Positions 26,270 through 41,187 are shown, counted from the stretch's first letter. The stretch is 64,000 bases of DNA from Neocallimastix lanati (nom. inval.) (GCA_016946835.1 JACVTC010000022.1:377001-441000), one strand, 5' to 3'. Translations and numbers: made by a program. The notes: generated by a model not told the origin, from the sequence alone.

Positions 26270-26640
26270 TTTTACTATGTCCTCCAGTTCTTAACTCGAT
26301 GACTTATCCTACCAAAGGCCTCTGGATTGACCTCTATCAGTAGCAAATCTTTGCGATTTTTTTCTCTCTAGGTTTTGCGTGAAAGGTTAAGGGGTGAATT
26401 GAAAACTCAGGTAGGGTATGTTTTCTATCTTTCTAACACTTTAAGAATCCCCATTTCCGTTAAGCCTTATCTGAGAGAGGATTACAAGTTTCCAGCTCCT
26501 CTTAGGATGGCAAAGACGCCACTTGTAATGGGCTTTACTTTACCCTTGAGGATCTCGTAGAATGCTTCTATATAGAGTTTCATTGCTTTGTGGGGAGTTG
26601 TGAGCGTCGACGCCGTACCAATATGACAATTAAACATACA
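26270..26640. ncRNA. GC-richer island 2, candidate noncoding RNA gene
   Basis: About 370 bases near normal GC, set between poly(T) and poly(A) tracts. Small stem-loops include GCAAA-tc-TTTGC (about 26343-26354) and TGGC-aaagac-GCCA (about 26509-26522). GAGAGAGGATTA at 26473-26484 is shared exactly with island 3, and AAGGCCTC (about 26318) also recurs there. The longest frame, plus 26375-26560, has codons unlike the genes of this window, and I do not believe it is translated. Identity and strand are unknown. Confidence 0.5.
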
Positions 26641-26677
26641 CCCATATTAACAAATGGAGGAAGATAAAAGTCTTCAG

Positions 26678-26714
<37 letters not shown>

Positions 26715-28240
26715 ATTTTTACTATTTTTACTATTTTTACTATTTTTACTATCATTAATTTTTTTTTTTTTTTCCTTTTATTTTATTTATTTTATTTTAT
26801 TTTATTTTTTTTTAATATATGACATTTAAGTTTTGGAGCCATCTAAACGCTGATCTTTGAGATTTTTTTTTAGTTTTCAAACAAAATGATATAAATTTTA
26901 ATAAAAAAAAAAGAAGAAGAAGAAGAAAATAGAGAGAGAGAAAAAAAAATACAAAGGAAAATGACACACACACAAAAAAAAAAAAAATTAATAATAAAAA
27001 ATAAAAATAAAAAATAAAAAACAATGTTCATCTTAAAACTAATTATTGTGTATAGATAGGGTTTAAGTATATTTTTATCAATACAAATATGTGTTTAATT
27101 TCATATATTTATGTACATAATAAATGTTTTTAGTGATTCAATTATTTATCTATCCATCTATTTATTTATTTATTTATTCATGAGTACAATCATTATTTAA
27201 TCTATCTATATAATAATATTTAAACTTTTTTTTTTTTTTTTTGTGTTCATCAACAATTAAAATAATTAATTATTTTTTTATTTTTTATTTTTATTTTTCA
27301 AAAGTTTTATAATAAAAGAAGAATCATTTCAAAGATTGCTTCAAAAAAAAAAAAAAAAAAAAAAGTTTAAATAATATTAATATATATGTAATTATGTATA
27401 TGTTAAATATATGCAAATATATGTATTGATATATATGTATTGATTAATATTTAAATATTTGTTATGAATTAATCTTTTATTAAAAAAATATTTGATATAG
27501 ATATTATTATATATATATGTAATTTTTTTTTTCTTATTTTATATTATTAATGAAAAAAAAAAAAAAAAAAAACTTAAAAAAGACAAAATTGAATTAAATT
27601 TATTAATAAAACACAAGAAAAGAAAAGAAAGGGGGAATGAAAGAGAAAGAGAAAAAGAAGAAAGAAAAGCCTTTCAAAAAATATATATATAGATAGTAGT
27701 ATCATTATTATAATTTATTTTTATATTAATGTATAATATAAATGATACTAAATTTATTTTATTTATTAAATTTATACTTAAATATTTATTATATTAAATA
27801 ATATTTAAAATTTAAACATATTATATACTTTTTAAAAAATTCATACATTATTCTATGTATATATGTACATATAAATGAACGTAAAATACTAGAGGACATA
27901 TAACTTACTTTATAAATCAAGGTTTTTATATTTTTAAAGTATTTCAATGTGAATATGAAATCATAAAACTTTTTTAATATATTATATCTTATATTTCATG
28001 GTTTTGGTTGACATGCATACATTTTTTAATTTTACTTTTAATTTTATTTTTATTTATTTCATTTTAATTTGATTTAATTTGATTTATTTAATTTGATTTA
28101 TTTAATTTGATTTTTATTTAATTTCTATTTGGGTAAAAAAAAAAGTTCTTTTAGTCTATCTATAATTATTATTATTTGTTTTAGATAAAACTATAATAAA
28201 AAATTTATAAAATGATTTAATAATAACCATTAATAATAAT

Positions 28241-28332
28241 AAATAAATAAATAATAAATAAATAAATAATAAATAAATAAATAATAAATAAATAAATAAT
28301 AAATAAATAAATAATAAATAAATAAATAATAA
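28241..28332. repeat. 15-bp tandem repeat, about 6 copies
   Basis: The unit AAATAAATAAATAAT repeats in register with no mismatch that I can see. Confidence 0.9.
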
Positions 28333-28515
28333 ATTATTGAATAATAAAAAATAAATAATTAAATAATTAAATAATTAAATAATAAATAATAAAATGTTCA
28401 AATGAAAAAGAAAAAAAAGGTTTGGTCATTTTGATAAATAAAATATATAGAAGTATAAAAAAATAATTTAAATGTATATATATTTAAATGTAGATAAAGA
28501 TTTTATGTTATTATG

Positions 28516-28550
<35 letters not shown>

Positions 28551-28616
28551 ATGAAGAATGAGTAATGAAAAAAAATTAGTAACTTTTTTTTATGTTATTA
28601 GTATTTGCATTTATTC

Positions 28617-28689
<73 letters not shown>

Positions 28690-28837
28690 TTCAGTACATT
28701 AATATAAAAATTTTTTTTTTCAATCCTATAAAACAAACACAAAAAAAAAAAAAAGTAATAATAATAATAATAGAAAATTTTATGATAATAAATTATAAAT
28801 GAGTAATGATATATATAATTAAGATTTATAGTTTTGA

Positions 28838-28868
<31 letters not shown>

Positions 28869-29050
28869 TTTGTTTTTATTATCATTATTACTTTTCAAAT
28901 GCTAAAACTAAAATTTATAAATATATTTATATATTTAATATATATATATAAATTATATATATTTATATAATAAAATCTTTAAATTCAAAATTAATATAAA
29001 AGTTATATTAAATTAAATATATATACAATATAATACATTACAATATAGTC

Positions 29051-29080
29051 ATAGAAAAATAGAATATACTATTTTTCTAT
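29051..29080. repeat. perfect 12-bp inverted repeat
   Basis: ATAGAAAAATAG (29051-29062), loop AATATA, CTATTTTTCTAT (29069-29080). An A/T-rich hairpin of unknown role. Confidence 0.6.
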
Positions 29081-30997
29081 TTTTATTATAATGTTATAAT
29101 GCTGATCTTATTTTAATAATTGATAGATATATGTATTAATATATATTTATAATTATTAATTATTGATTTTGTATAGTACAAATCAATAATAATAATTTTA
29201 TGATTTTAGTATTATTAGTATTATAATATTATTATTAATTATTAGTATTTATTATTACTATTTGTTATTAATATTTATTATCTTATTTTTTTTTCTATTC
29301 AATGAATTATCCTTTATTCAATACTATATTATGTTATACTATGTAAATTCTTTTCTTTTTTTAAATATATATATTACATATATAAATATAATATAGTTAA
29401 TAATATAATTATTTAGAAAGTAATAATAATGGATAAATTACTTAGTGTTATAATTTTTTGACCCTATTTTTAAATTAAAAAAAAAATTATTATCTATATA
29501 TTATTTATATGTAAGTATAAATGGAGTAATGATGAAAGTAATCAAAAAAAAAATATAATATATTATATATTATTATTATATAATATTATATGATGTATTT
29601 AACTATATTTTTTTATCTAATTATTACTACCATTGTCTTTTATTAATATATTGAGTTTTTTTTTATTATTATTTGTATTTATTATTTATTATTTATTTTA
29701 TTATTTTATAATTTTATTATTTTTATTTTATAATTTCATTTTATTCAAATTTATTTTATTCCTTCTTTTTATATTAGAACTTTACTTTTTAACTGTTTTT
29801 TTTTTTTTTTCCTCTCCTTTCTTTCATTCTTTTTAGTTAATGCATGTATACTATATACATATATTTAAGCAATTTAATTTTATTAATAATGAAAAAAAAA
29901 AAATTTTTTTAATATGGATAAAAAAGAAATCTGAGTTTTAATTCAAAATTACAATACATCTAATGATCAAATTTATGATGAAAGAAGAAGAAAATTTATA
30001 ATATATATAATTGCAATAAACATAATATTATAAATATATATAAGATATAAAGAAATATCAAATTATTGCTTATCCTTTTAGTTGATATTCATAAAAAAAA
30101 ATAAATTAATTAAATATATATATTATATTTACATTTTTTATATATATATTTTTAAAAAAATTTTTTTTTGTTAGTAAAAGAATTTAGATTTTCCTTTTTT
30201 TTTTTATTATTATTATTATTATTTTAATATATATATATATTTTTTTTCTTTTTCTTTTTCTTTTTCTTTTTCTAATTCTTTATTATTATTTTTCTATTAA
30301 GAATTTTCCGAAATTTTCCACCTTTATTAATATTTTTTAATTTAATATAAAATGATTCGACCTTTAATTCCTTTTTTTTTTTTTATAAAAAAGTAAAAAA
30401 TAATAAAAAAAAATGATCAATTTTATTTCATTATAAAAAAAAAATGAAATATGAAAATGAAATTTTATTGGTTTAACGAAAAGGATTATGAAAAAATCAC
30501 AAATTTTTAATTTACATTTAATTTTTATTTTTTTTTTTTTTAATTTAATTTAATTTACACTCAATTTCAATTTTTTTTTTTAATTTTTTAATTTTTTTAA
30601 TTTTTTAATTTTAATTTAATTTTTTAATTTTAATTTAATTTAATTTAATTTAAATTTTTTTTTTATTTTTTTTTTTTAATAAGTTAATTTACACAAATTA
30701 AAAAATGTAAAATATAAAAAATATAAAAATTGATACATCTTAAAAAAGTTTTTAAGTATTGTTCTAAATTTTATTATGGTTAGGATTATTACTGAATTTA
30801 TTAATATGACCATAAATATCATTTAATCTTAACTAGGATTTATTTATTTTTAATATGATTTAATATTTGAAATATTTTTAATAGTGAATAAAATTTTAAT
30901 TTATAATAAATGAACATATTATTAAATTTTTTAATTTTTATTTAATATATTATAGGTTTTTTTTTTTTTTTTTTTTTTAAAAAAAATATATATATAT

Positions 30998-31030
<33 letters not shown>

Positions 31031-34000
31031 CTGTTACTCGTTACACCAATAATTCTGTTCCATTTTTTTATTAAATAAAAAAAAATATATATATATAATA
31101 TATCAAATAAAATTTAATCATTATTATTGATAAATCAATTTATTAATTAATAAAATAAAATACATTTAAAATAAAATAAAACAAACAAAAAAAAATGTTG
31201 TGTTTCATCCTATAAATTTTTTTTTCTTATTCAATGCCATTTTTAATCACTAATATAGTATAGATAAATGATATTCCTTTACGATCACCTCATAGATTGA
31301 TTGAATGATTCTTATTATATATATATTATTTATTTTCTAATTTTAACTTATTAATCTAATTAAATGTATACAGTCATACACACAAAAAATCAAATCTTTT
31401 CTTATAAAGATTAAAAATAGAAAAAAGAAGTTTTTTTATCACTTTTTAATATTACTTAATATCCCTTTAAAATACTACTACTAATAATAATAATAATAAT
31501 AATAATAATAAGGGTTGTTAAAATACAATTAAAAAAAAAAAGAGGGTAGTAAAAATAAATTAATTTTTATGACTTAATATTATATTTTATATATATAATT
31601 TTTTTTCATATTATTTTCTTTTTTATTCAATGCCCAAGAAAATAAAAAAAAATTAAAATAAATAACAATTGATAAAAATAATATATATAATAGATAATGA
31701 TTTATAATTAATAAAAATTAATAATAAAAATTAAATAATAACTAATAATAATAACTACTAAATAAGTAAATAAATGAAATAATGAAATATATTTAATGAA
31801 TTCATATATAGATTATACTATGTTTAAAAATAAAAAATTTTTTTTTTTTTTCATTGTTCTTTCCACTTACCATTTATGATCAATTATTATTATTATCATA
31901 TTATTATTATTATTTATTATCATTTATTATAAGTATCATTTAAAATGTAATCTTTCTATTATTATTATATTTATTATTATCTATTATTGTTTGTTAATAT
32001 TATTATATTTATTATTATTTATTATTATTTATAATTTATAATTTATTATTTATTATATTTAGAATTTAACATATTTTTTGTGTTTTTTTGTAATTTTTGA
32101 GGAATACTCAATAGAAAAAAGGTATTTATTTATAATAAGAAAAGATAAAAAAAATTTAAATGATAATAAAATAAAATAAAAAAAAAATTCAATACATTAA
32201 TATATATACAAACAAATAAATAAATAAAAAGGATTAATTAGATTTAATTATTTATTTATATAATGATTATAAGCTTTTTATTTTTTATTTTTTTTTTATT
32301 TTTATTTTTATTTTTTTATATTATTTTTTTTTTTATTTTTTTTATTTTTTAGATCTATTGTAATCATAATAAATTAGATCATCATCACAATAATAATAAC
32401 TTTAAAAAAAAAATTTGAAATTAATAATTAATAAATGAATAAAAGTATTTATCCTTTCAAATTATTTTATTATTTTATTTTTTTTTTTTTTTTTAAATAT
32501 TGCTATAATTATTTCTAATTATTTCTATATATATAAATGAATGATAACTTTGGAGTACTGAAGTTTACTTTTTATTTTTAACAAATTAGTTTATAGATAA
32601 TTAATATTTATATCTATCAATAAAATGTTTTTCTTTTCTGTTGGATGAAGTTTAAAAAAGTTTTTATTTTATTATTTATTATTATTATTTATTATTTATT
32701 ATTTATTATTTTTTATTTTTTTTTTTAATTTTAATTTTAATTTTAATTTTAATAATTAATTTAATTTACTTTAATTTAATTAAATTTACTTTAATTAAAT
32801 TTTACTAAGTCAGGAAGAATTATTTTCATTGATTCAATGTAATTTAATATATGAAAATAATATATTAAATCATTAATATGACAGATAAATCATTGATAAT
32901 TTTATTTTTTTTTATTGTTTTAAAAAAATGAAAATGAATCAAAAAAAAAAATTAAAATTTTTATTTAAATCTTATTAAATAATAAAATTTGAATTATGGA
33001 TGTATATAATATAATATAACAAATATGTAATAATGAATAAATAATAATGAATATGTAATAAAATATATGATAATAAATATGTATGATAATAAATATATGA
33101 TAATAAAATATTTTATTAAATATTTAAAATATGAATTAAAAACGATTTTGATCATGAATAATTGATAGTTAATAATAATAATAATAATAATGAATGATAA
33201 TAATTAATAATATTAATAGTAAAAAAAAGGAAAAAAGAAATATTGATAATTGATAATAATAAATAAATTATAATAAAAAATATTATAATAAATAATTAAG
33301 TACTATTAACCATTATTTAAAGCAAAAAAGATAAAATAAAATAATTTCTTTCAAACAATAAATTGTAATTTGACCATTACAGATAATATACATAATATCT
33401 TTTAAATTATTAAATAAATCTAATTAAATATATATATATATATATATACTTTTAATTTTTTTTTATTTTAATTTTCATTGTTTATATATTAAATATATTT
33501 ATATTTCAAATTTTTATTTATATTTTTAAATAAAAAACTTTTTAGATATTGTTCTATATATATTGACCGACCATATATTTTCTCTTTTTGCCATATTAAA
33601 TAAATAAATCTATTGCTTTAAAAGGAATGTATTAACCATAATATACTTTATTATTTAGTTAAGAAAAAAGTTTAAAGAAACTTTTTTAATCTATATAAAT
33701 ATTACTAATCGTATAAATAAAATTAATATATGAATAAAATATATATAGATATATTGAGTTATTTATTATTCAATTATTTGCCATTATATTTATGTATTAT
33801 ATTATTTATTATTACTTTAATATTTATCGTATAATTAATAATCATTTTCTTATACACCAAAGTATATATTATTAGAACTATGATTATAAATAGCGAGAGA
33901 GGAAAGAGGATATTAGTCCCACCATGATTCCATTAATAATTAATGTCAAAATAGAAAAAAAAATGAATCAATAAAATAAAAAAAAAAAAAACTCATAATA

Positions 34001-35764
34001 AATAGATCATCACAAAAGATGATTGATTTTATTTTTATTTTTATTTAATTTTTTATTTCTTATTTTTTTTATTATTATATATATATTTTAATATAATGGA
34101 ATCATAGATAATGATAATGCATTAATAAAAAAAAAATTGGATTCCATTTTATGAATGGAAGGAATCAATAGACTTGAAACACATTATATTCATTAAAAAA
34201 AAAAAAAAGTTATTTTTATACATTGTATAAATATATATACAAAAAAAGAATAAGTATATATATATATATATCAGTTTTAAATTTTTAGTTTCTTGAATAA
34301 TTAAAAATTATTTCTATCTAACCAAAAAAAAAAAAAATAAAAAAAAAAAAAGTTATTATTTAATTATTCAATTATATTTAATTATTTATTATTCAATTAT
34401 TTATTTATTATTTATTATTTATTATTTATTATTTATTATTTATTATTCTATTATTTATTTATTATTTATTATTCAATTATTTATTATTTATTATTTATTT
34501 ATTATTTATTATTCAATTATTTATTATTTATTATTTATTATTTACTATTTAATTATTGTTATTGTTTTATGAATTATAAATTAAAAAAATTGTTTAAGAA
34601 ATTCTAAATTCTAAATTTGGATATTTCATATTATTTGAAAAAATATATTAATACTATTATTAATATTATTACTATTAATATTATTTATTATTTATTATTT
34701 TTATTTATTATTTATTATTTAGTATTATTATTATTATTAAAATTAATATTATCAAATATTATTAGTATTTTTTAATAATAATTTAGATTTTAATTTTAAT
34801 TTCCATGAATGCTCATACTTGATTCATGTATTCCATCCTTTTTTTTTTTTTTTTTTTTACTATTTTTAAAACAAAATATATCCATATATATATATTACAT
34901 GGACAATTATTAGGGAAACAAATAATAATAATAATAATTAATAATAATAATTATTAATAATAATAATTAATAATAATAATAATTAATAATAATAATAAAT
35001 AAAATGAAATAATAAAAATAATAATTAATAATAGCAATAATAAATAAAATGAAATAATAAAAATATTCCTTATCGATCTATTTGATAGATTTAATTCTAC
35101 CAATATGAATATGAATGTCATCACTTTAATTTTTTTTATTTTAATTTTAATTTTATTATTATTTTTTTTTTCTTATATTTATTTTTATTTTATTTTTTTT
35201 TTTTTCAAAGAATTTTCAACAAATAAATTTTATTTTTTTATTATTATTTTTATAACAAATAAAAATAATTATATATAAATATATATATAAAATATTTAAT
35301 ATAATTATTATTATTAAATATTAATACAGACATATATATATAAGAATCAAATAAAAATAATAAATCAAAACCAATGAAAATATTTATAAAAGTGTTATAT
35401 TTAAAACTTTTTATTATTATATTAAATTATTATTAATTTATGGATATATATATAAAATAAAAAGATTCATTTACTAAATCTATTGATAAAAGATAAATAT
35501 ATTTATTATTCATAGTAATTAATGAAGAGTTCTAGAATAGAACAATTAAATTAATTTGAGATGTTATTTTTTATTTTTATTTTATTTTATTTTTGTTTTT
35601 TTTTTTAAAAATAATATTCATAAATTAAAATATAATTATAATATAATAATATAATTATAATAATATAATAATAATATAATATTAATAGTAAAAAAAAATC
35701 TATAAAATTTATATATATAAAATAAAAATGATTATTCATTATCTGTAATGAATGTAATGAATAC

Positions 35765-35912
35765 TTTATTATAATTATTATTATAATTATAATTATTATT
35801 ATTATTATAATTATTATTATTATAATTATTATTATTATTATAATTATTATTATTATTATAATTATTATTATTATTATAATTATTATTATTATTATAATTA
35901 TTATTATTAATA
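35765..35912. repeat. (ATTATTATTATTATA)n-like array
   Basis: About 140 bases of ATT repeats regularly broken by ATA every 14-16 bases. A simple higher-order microsatellite. Confidence 0.8.
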
Positions 35913-38164
35913 TTTGTTCTATATTAATTATTAATAATGTTAAACTAAAGGTATTATATATTATCTATAAATGGTATAACTAGAACAATTAAAAAAAAAA
36001 AAAAAATCAATAAAAGAAATATAAATTAAATTATCATCTCTAAATTATTTTTTTTTTTATTCTTTTTTTTTTTTTTTTTTTTGTATTGTTATTAGTTATT
36101 ACGATTTTTAATCTTTTTAATTTATTTTAATATTTGTAATATTATTTTTATAATTATAAATACATTATACATACATTATACATTATACATTATACATTAT
36201 ACATTATAAATTATAAATTATACATCATATATAAAAATTATACATTATATATATTGTATATATATTGTACATTATATATACATTATACATTACATTTTTA
36301 ATTTTTTAATTTCTAAAAGTGATAAAGTGATTAAAGAGAAAAAAAAAAAAAGTTTAATTATTAAAAAAGAGGAATTTACTTTTATTACTATTCTATAAAA
36401 ATTTATTATTTTATTATTATTATTTTATTATTTATTATTATTTTATTATTATTTTATTATTATTTATTATTTATTATTATTATAATAATTATTTCATTTT
36501 ATTTTCATATTTTATAGATTATATTTTAAATTATATATTACTTAATATTGTTCATTTTTTATATTATAATTATCATTATTATAATCATAATTATAATTAA
36601 AGTTTTTTTTTTATTTGTATTTTATTTTTTTGTTTGCTAATTTTATTTTAATTAGTTGTTAATTTATTTAATTATCTAATTAATCATCTAAACCATTCAT
36701 CATTTTTCTTTATTATCTAGACCATTTAATTTAGTATTGATGTACTCTTTTTTTTTTTTTTAATACTTTGTTTTCATATAACAAAAATACCTCTACAATA
36801 TATCAATTTTTTATCTTACAATAACTTTTTTTTTTATAACAATGAATCTTTTTTTTTTTTTTTTTTTTTTTTACATCAATTAATTTACTTAATTATTACT
36901 AATTCATTACTCATGTCAATCCTTTCTCAATAGTTTTATTATTTTTATTGGTTTTATTGTTTTTTTTTTTAAAAAAAAAATTTTGTTTTATTAGTTTTCT
37001 ATTTTATTAAATTATACAATATATTAACATTAAAAAAATTTTATTTTTTTAAAAGGATTGTATACTTCAATTCATGACCCTATATACCTGCTTTTTTTTT
37101 TTTTTTTTTTACTAATTTAGTTTTATTTTTATGATTAATTTTATCCTGCTATAGTACATATAATAAATAGAGAGAATTAAAAATTAATACCTAATTATCA
37201 TTATATAATAATAAATCATTTAAAATATATCGAAGAAGTGATTTATTTTTTAATTATTTATTTTTTTTTTTATTTTTTTTTTTTTTTTATTTTATTTAGG
37301 TTAATTATAACATAAAAACGAATTTTAGAATCATTGAAAATTCAACCATTCATAACTAAATTTTTTTTTAAATGTTTTTTTTTTTTGCTTTCTTGCTTTT
37401 TTATTTAATAAATATTAGATAAAATAATTTATAACTATATTTAATTATTAATCTTTTTAATTATAATTATTAATCATTTTAATTTTTTATTTTATTTTAT
37501 TACCTTTTTATCATATGAAAAAAAAAATTTTTTTTTGTTTTAATTATTTTAATCTTTAAAATTTTTAATTTCAAATCATTAATTATTCTTTATATGTCCT
37601 TTATTAATGCTCAACTCTGTTAAAATAATAAGTCATTATAATAATTAATTATAAAATGACAATATATATATATAATAATTATGAATTTTTTTTATAATTA
37701 TTGTTATTAATGATTTTTATTAAAATTATATTTATTATTATTATTTGATGTAATTAATTTCATTATTTAATTTTTTTTTTAAATAATGATTTTAATTATT
37801 ACAAAATGAATTAAATATTAATTAAATAATATATGTTAAATAGGAAGATGGGCTAAATATAAATTAGCTTTTAATGCTATTTGCCATCTATATTAAGGAC
37901 CATATATAGTATAATATGTAAAATAATACTAATAAAATTAAAAATAAAAAAAAAAAAAAAAAGAGAGTTGAGGGAAAAGGGAATTAAAAGCAAACTTTAA
38001 TGCTATATGAACTTTATTTTCTTTTAAAAATTAAACTAATTTTATGTCGTACAATAATAATAAAATAATAATAAGAAAGTTTATTAATATTTAAACTTTT
38101 ATTTTTTATTGTTTTATTTTTATTTTTTTATTTTTATTTTTTTATTTTTAATTTTTATTATTTA

Positions 38165-38610
38165 ACATGTTCGAAATCAATATAGGGATAAATTACTTTA
38201 AGACTATCGACTTTCCTCCCTGAATTTTAGATGAGGGTAATTTTTATCCTTCCAGAATGTTTTTTTTTTTTTTTAATATATGAAGTTAGAGGTTCGTTTG
38301 CCATCTTATTACTAGACGATACAATTGAAATGTTAGTACAGTGAGAGAGAGAGATCATTTAATCTGTGAGAGAGGATTAAGAGGATTAGTGTAGTTGCTC
38401 CTCCCTCAACCATAGTTCAAGAGATCATGGAAAAGAAGTCTGTCGTAATAAAACGGGAATGTCTTGTCATATTAGTCTTGCTTAGCGAGAAAAGTTCTCG
38501 ACGGTGCCTGAAACAGTATGATAAAATAATCTTTGAGCGTCTGATATACGTTTAAGTGAGAGAGACTGAAGGCCTCAGTTGTCCTACCCTCTCGTTCGTC
38601 ACAGCTTAAA
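38165..38610. ncRNA. GC-richer island 3, candidate noncoding RNA gene
   Basis: About 440 bases of near-normal GC in gene-free DNA. It contains ACTGA-aggcc-TCAGT (about 38566-38580), CTTAGCGAGAAAAGTTCTCG (a GAGAA/TTCTC-type pairing near 38490-38505), and GAGAGAGGATTA at 38368-38379, identical to island 2. Stops occur in all frames and codon use is unlike the genes here. The plus-strand 3' side ends in A-runs then TTTTTT near 38625. I could not assign it to a known RNA family. Confidence 0.5.
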
Positions 38611-40668
38611 AGAAAAAAAAAAAGTTTTTTTAAAAAAAAATAAGAAAACTTTAATAATTGATCAATTACTTTTCATTTATTATCTTTATATTGGAATATA
38701 ATCATATATACTTACCCTATTTATTATATTATATATACATTTATATTCCAATATATATTCATTTTGTAATATATATTCTAATATATTTATATTTAATATA
38801 TTATTATATATTCATTACATATTAATAATACAAAATACAATTCTTATAAGTTTTATTTTTTTTTATTTTTATTTTATTTTTATTTTTAATGAATAATCAA
38901 ATTAAAATATAAGATATAACAAAATATAAACTATAATAAAATAAAATAAATATTGAATAATTATAAAAAAAAAATGTAACAAAATTTACTATATTAAAAT
39001 ATAATGATATTAATTATATTAATAAAAAAAAAAAAAAATAAATGATGATCATTTGTGAAAAGAATCAATCCTAAAGAAGTTCCAATTAATAATACTTTAT
39101 TTTATTTAGTTATTATTATTATTTTATATTTTATATATTAATTTCATTAGATAATAATAAGTAGTCAAGATATATATTTTTTTTAATTATTTTATATATA
39201 TATATTTTTTTTAATTTTAATGAAAAATTAGAAAAAAAAAATATTATAAACTCTATTACTTTCTACTTTTTTTGCTATTTTCATTAGATATTAAAGTTTA
39301 TTATGAGTGAATGATGAATCATTGAAATAAAGTTTATTAAAATAATAAAATAACTATAAAATAAAATAATTATAAAACAGAATAATAATTATAAAACAGA
39401 ATAATTATAAAATAAATCATTATAAAATAAAATAATTATTAAATAAAATAGTTTAAAAATAAAATAATAATTATAAAATTAATAATTATAAAATAAAATA
39501 ATTATAAAATAAAATAATAATTATAATAATTATAAAATGAAATAATTATAAAACAGAGTAATTATAAAAAAATAAAATATTAAAATGGAGAATAATAATA
39601 AATAATTAAATATTATTTAAAATTTTATTTTATTTAATATTATTATATATATGTAATATATGTCATATATTTAGATTTTAATATATAATATACTTTGGTT
39701 GAAGAATGGTCATTTATTAATTTTAATTTATTCTGTATATTATAAATAAACTCAAAAATATATATTTCTTACTTTTGAATAAAAAGGAATATATAGAGTT
39801 AATTAAATAAACAATTTTAATTTCTTCATTGAATTAATTAATTAATTTATTTTAAATAACTTTTTTTTATATTTTTTATTTTTTTTTTTATTTTTATTCC
39901 AATAAAAATAAATTTTGGTTAAGTAAGGTGAGAGAGAGAAAGAAAGTTTGGTGTTGGAAAAAGAAAGGAAAAAAAAAAAAAAAAGAAAGAAATAAAAATT
40001 TTTTTATATTTTATTGTTTGCTATTAAATGTTAAAATAAATGTATTGATACTTTATTTTTAAACAATATTAATATTTTTTTCTTTTCAAAATTTTTTGTT
40101 AATCATTTTATTTAATCTTTTAGTAAATTAATCAATTTATTTAATTTTTTTTTTTTTTTTTTAATTTTTTTTATACACTTTTCACCTTAATTATATTGTT
40201 TTTATTTATTTCATTATACAAAATATACAAAATTTAACTAAATTTTAAAATAAAAAATGAGGTAAACTTTAAATATAAGTTCGGATTTATTTATTTTATT
40301 TTATTTTATTTTTTATTTCAACTATTTATTTTATTTTTTTTTATTTTATTTTTATTAATATTTTACTCTTTTATATTACTTCACTGTATATTTTCATTTT
40401 ATTTTATTTTATTTTAAATTTTCAATAAAAAAAAATAAAAATAAATAGGAACAAAAAGTAGATAACAATAGTATGATGGTAAAAAAGTGTAATAAATATA
40501 AAATATATTATTTTTATATCTTTTATATTTTTAATTAATAAATCAAATTTATTTTTGAGGGAAAAAAAAAAAAAGAAAATAATAATAATGAATTATAAAT
40601 TAGTATTAATTATTTTTCTTGGTATTAATTCATTTATTTTTAATATGAATTTAAGAGAATAGAACAAA

Positions 40669-40719
40669 AAAAAAAATAACGAAACCAATATTTTTATTAT
40701 TGGTTTCGTTATTTTTTTT
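40669..40719. repeat. perfect 22-bp inverted repeat with 7-base loop
   Basis: Left arm 40669-40690 is an A-run then TAACGAAACCAATA. The right arm 40698-40719 is its exact reverse complement, TATTGGTTTCGTTA then a T-run. The loop is TTTTTAT. As plus-strand RNA it would be a hairpin followed by a U-run. Confidence 0.9.
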
Positions 40720-40732
40720 AATTCATTTTAAT

Positions 40733-40816
40733 TCATTTTATTTTAATTTCATTTTATTTCATTTTATTTTAATTTCATTTTATTTCATTTTATTTTAATT
40801 TCATTTTATTTCATTT
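40733..40816. repeat. 26-bp tandem repeat, about 3 copies
   Basis: AATTTC recurs at 40745, 40771 and 40797, giving an exact 26-base period with a unit made of TTTTATTTC/TTTTAATTTC blocks. It lies directly beside the 40669 hairpin. Confidence 0.85.
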
Positions 40817-41187
40817 TTATTTTTTATATTTTATTAATAAAAAGTTATATTGGTTATATATAGATTATTAATAATTTATCATATAATATAAAATAAATGA
40901 ATTTTGAAACCATTAACCATTATTTTTGTATAAATATATATATATATATGTTTTATTTTATAAATTTATATTTTTATTATTAATCTCTAAATTTTAATGA
41001 CGTTAAACTAATAAATTAACAACAAAAAATAAAAAAAATTGCAAAGAAATAAAATAAAATAAAATAAAAAGAATCAATATCTATATAAATGATTTATCTT
41101 CATTTAATAATATCACAATTATTATTATTATTATTTATTACTACTACTACTATTATTATTATTATTATTATTTATTACTACTACTAC

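Larger units (their letters stand above)
26641..38164. other. long gene-free AT-rich region, part 1
   Basis: About 11.5 kb of A/T DNA. I looked for conserved exons, tRNA B-boxes (GGTTCGA) and splice-framed coding blocks and found none. It contains poly(A)/poly(T) runs every few hundred bases, a 15-bp tandem array at 28241-28332, (ATT)n at 28617-28686, (AATAAT/ATTATT) mirror arrays near 34380-34550 and 35770-35910, and ACATTAT repeats near 36160-36300. Small less-AT patches near 31250-31310 and 33880-33940 have no recognisable content. Confidence 0.7.

Noticed and set aside
26375-26560. 61-codon plus-strand frame in island 2
   Set aside because: GC-richer codons unlike local genes, no domain, and overlap with the probable RNA hairpins.
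26476-26610. Minus-strand open stretch of about 45 codons in island 2 that looks protein-like
   Set aside because: It is short, ends at a stop, no neighbouring frame continues it, and its codons are unlike the genes here. It is more likely chance within a structured RNA gene.
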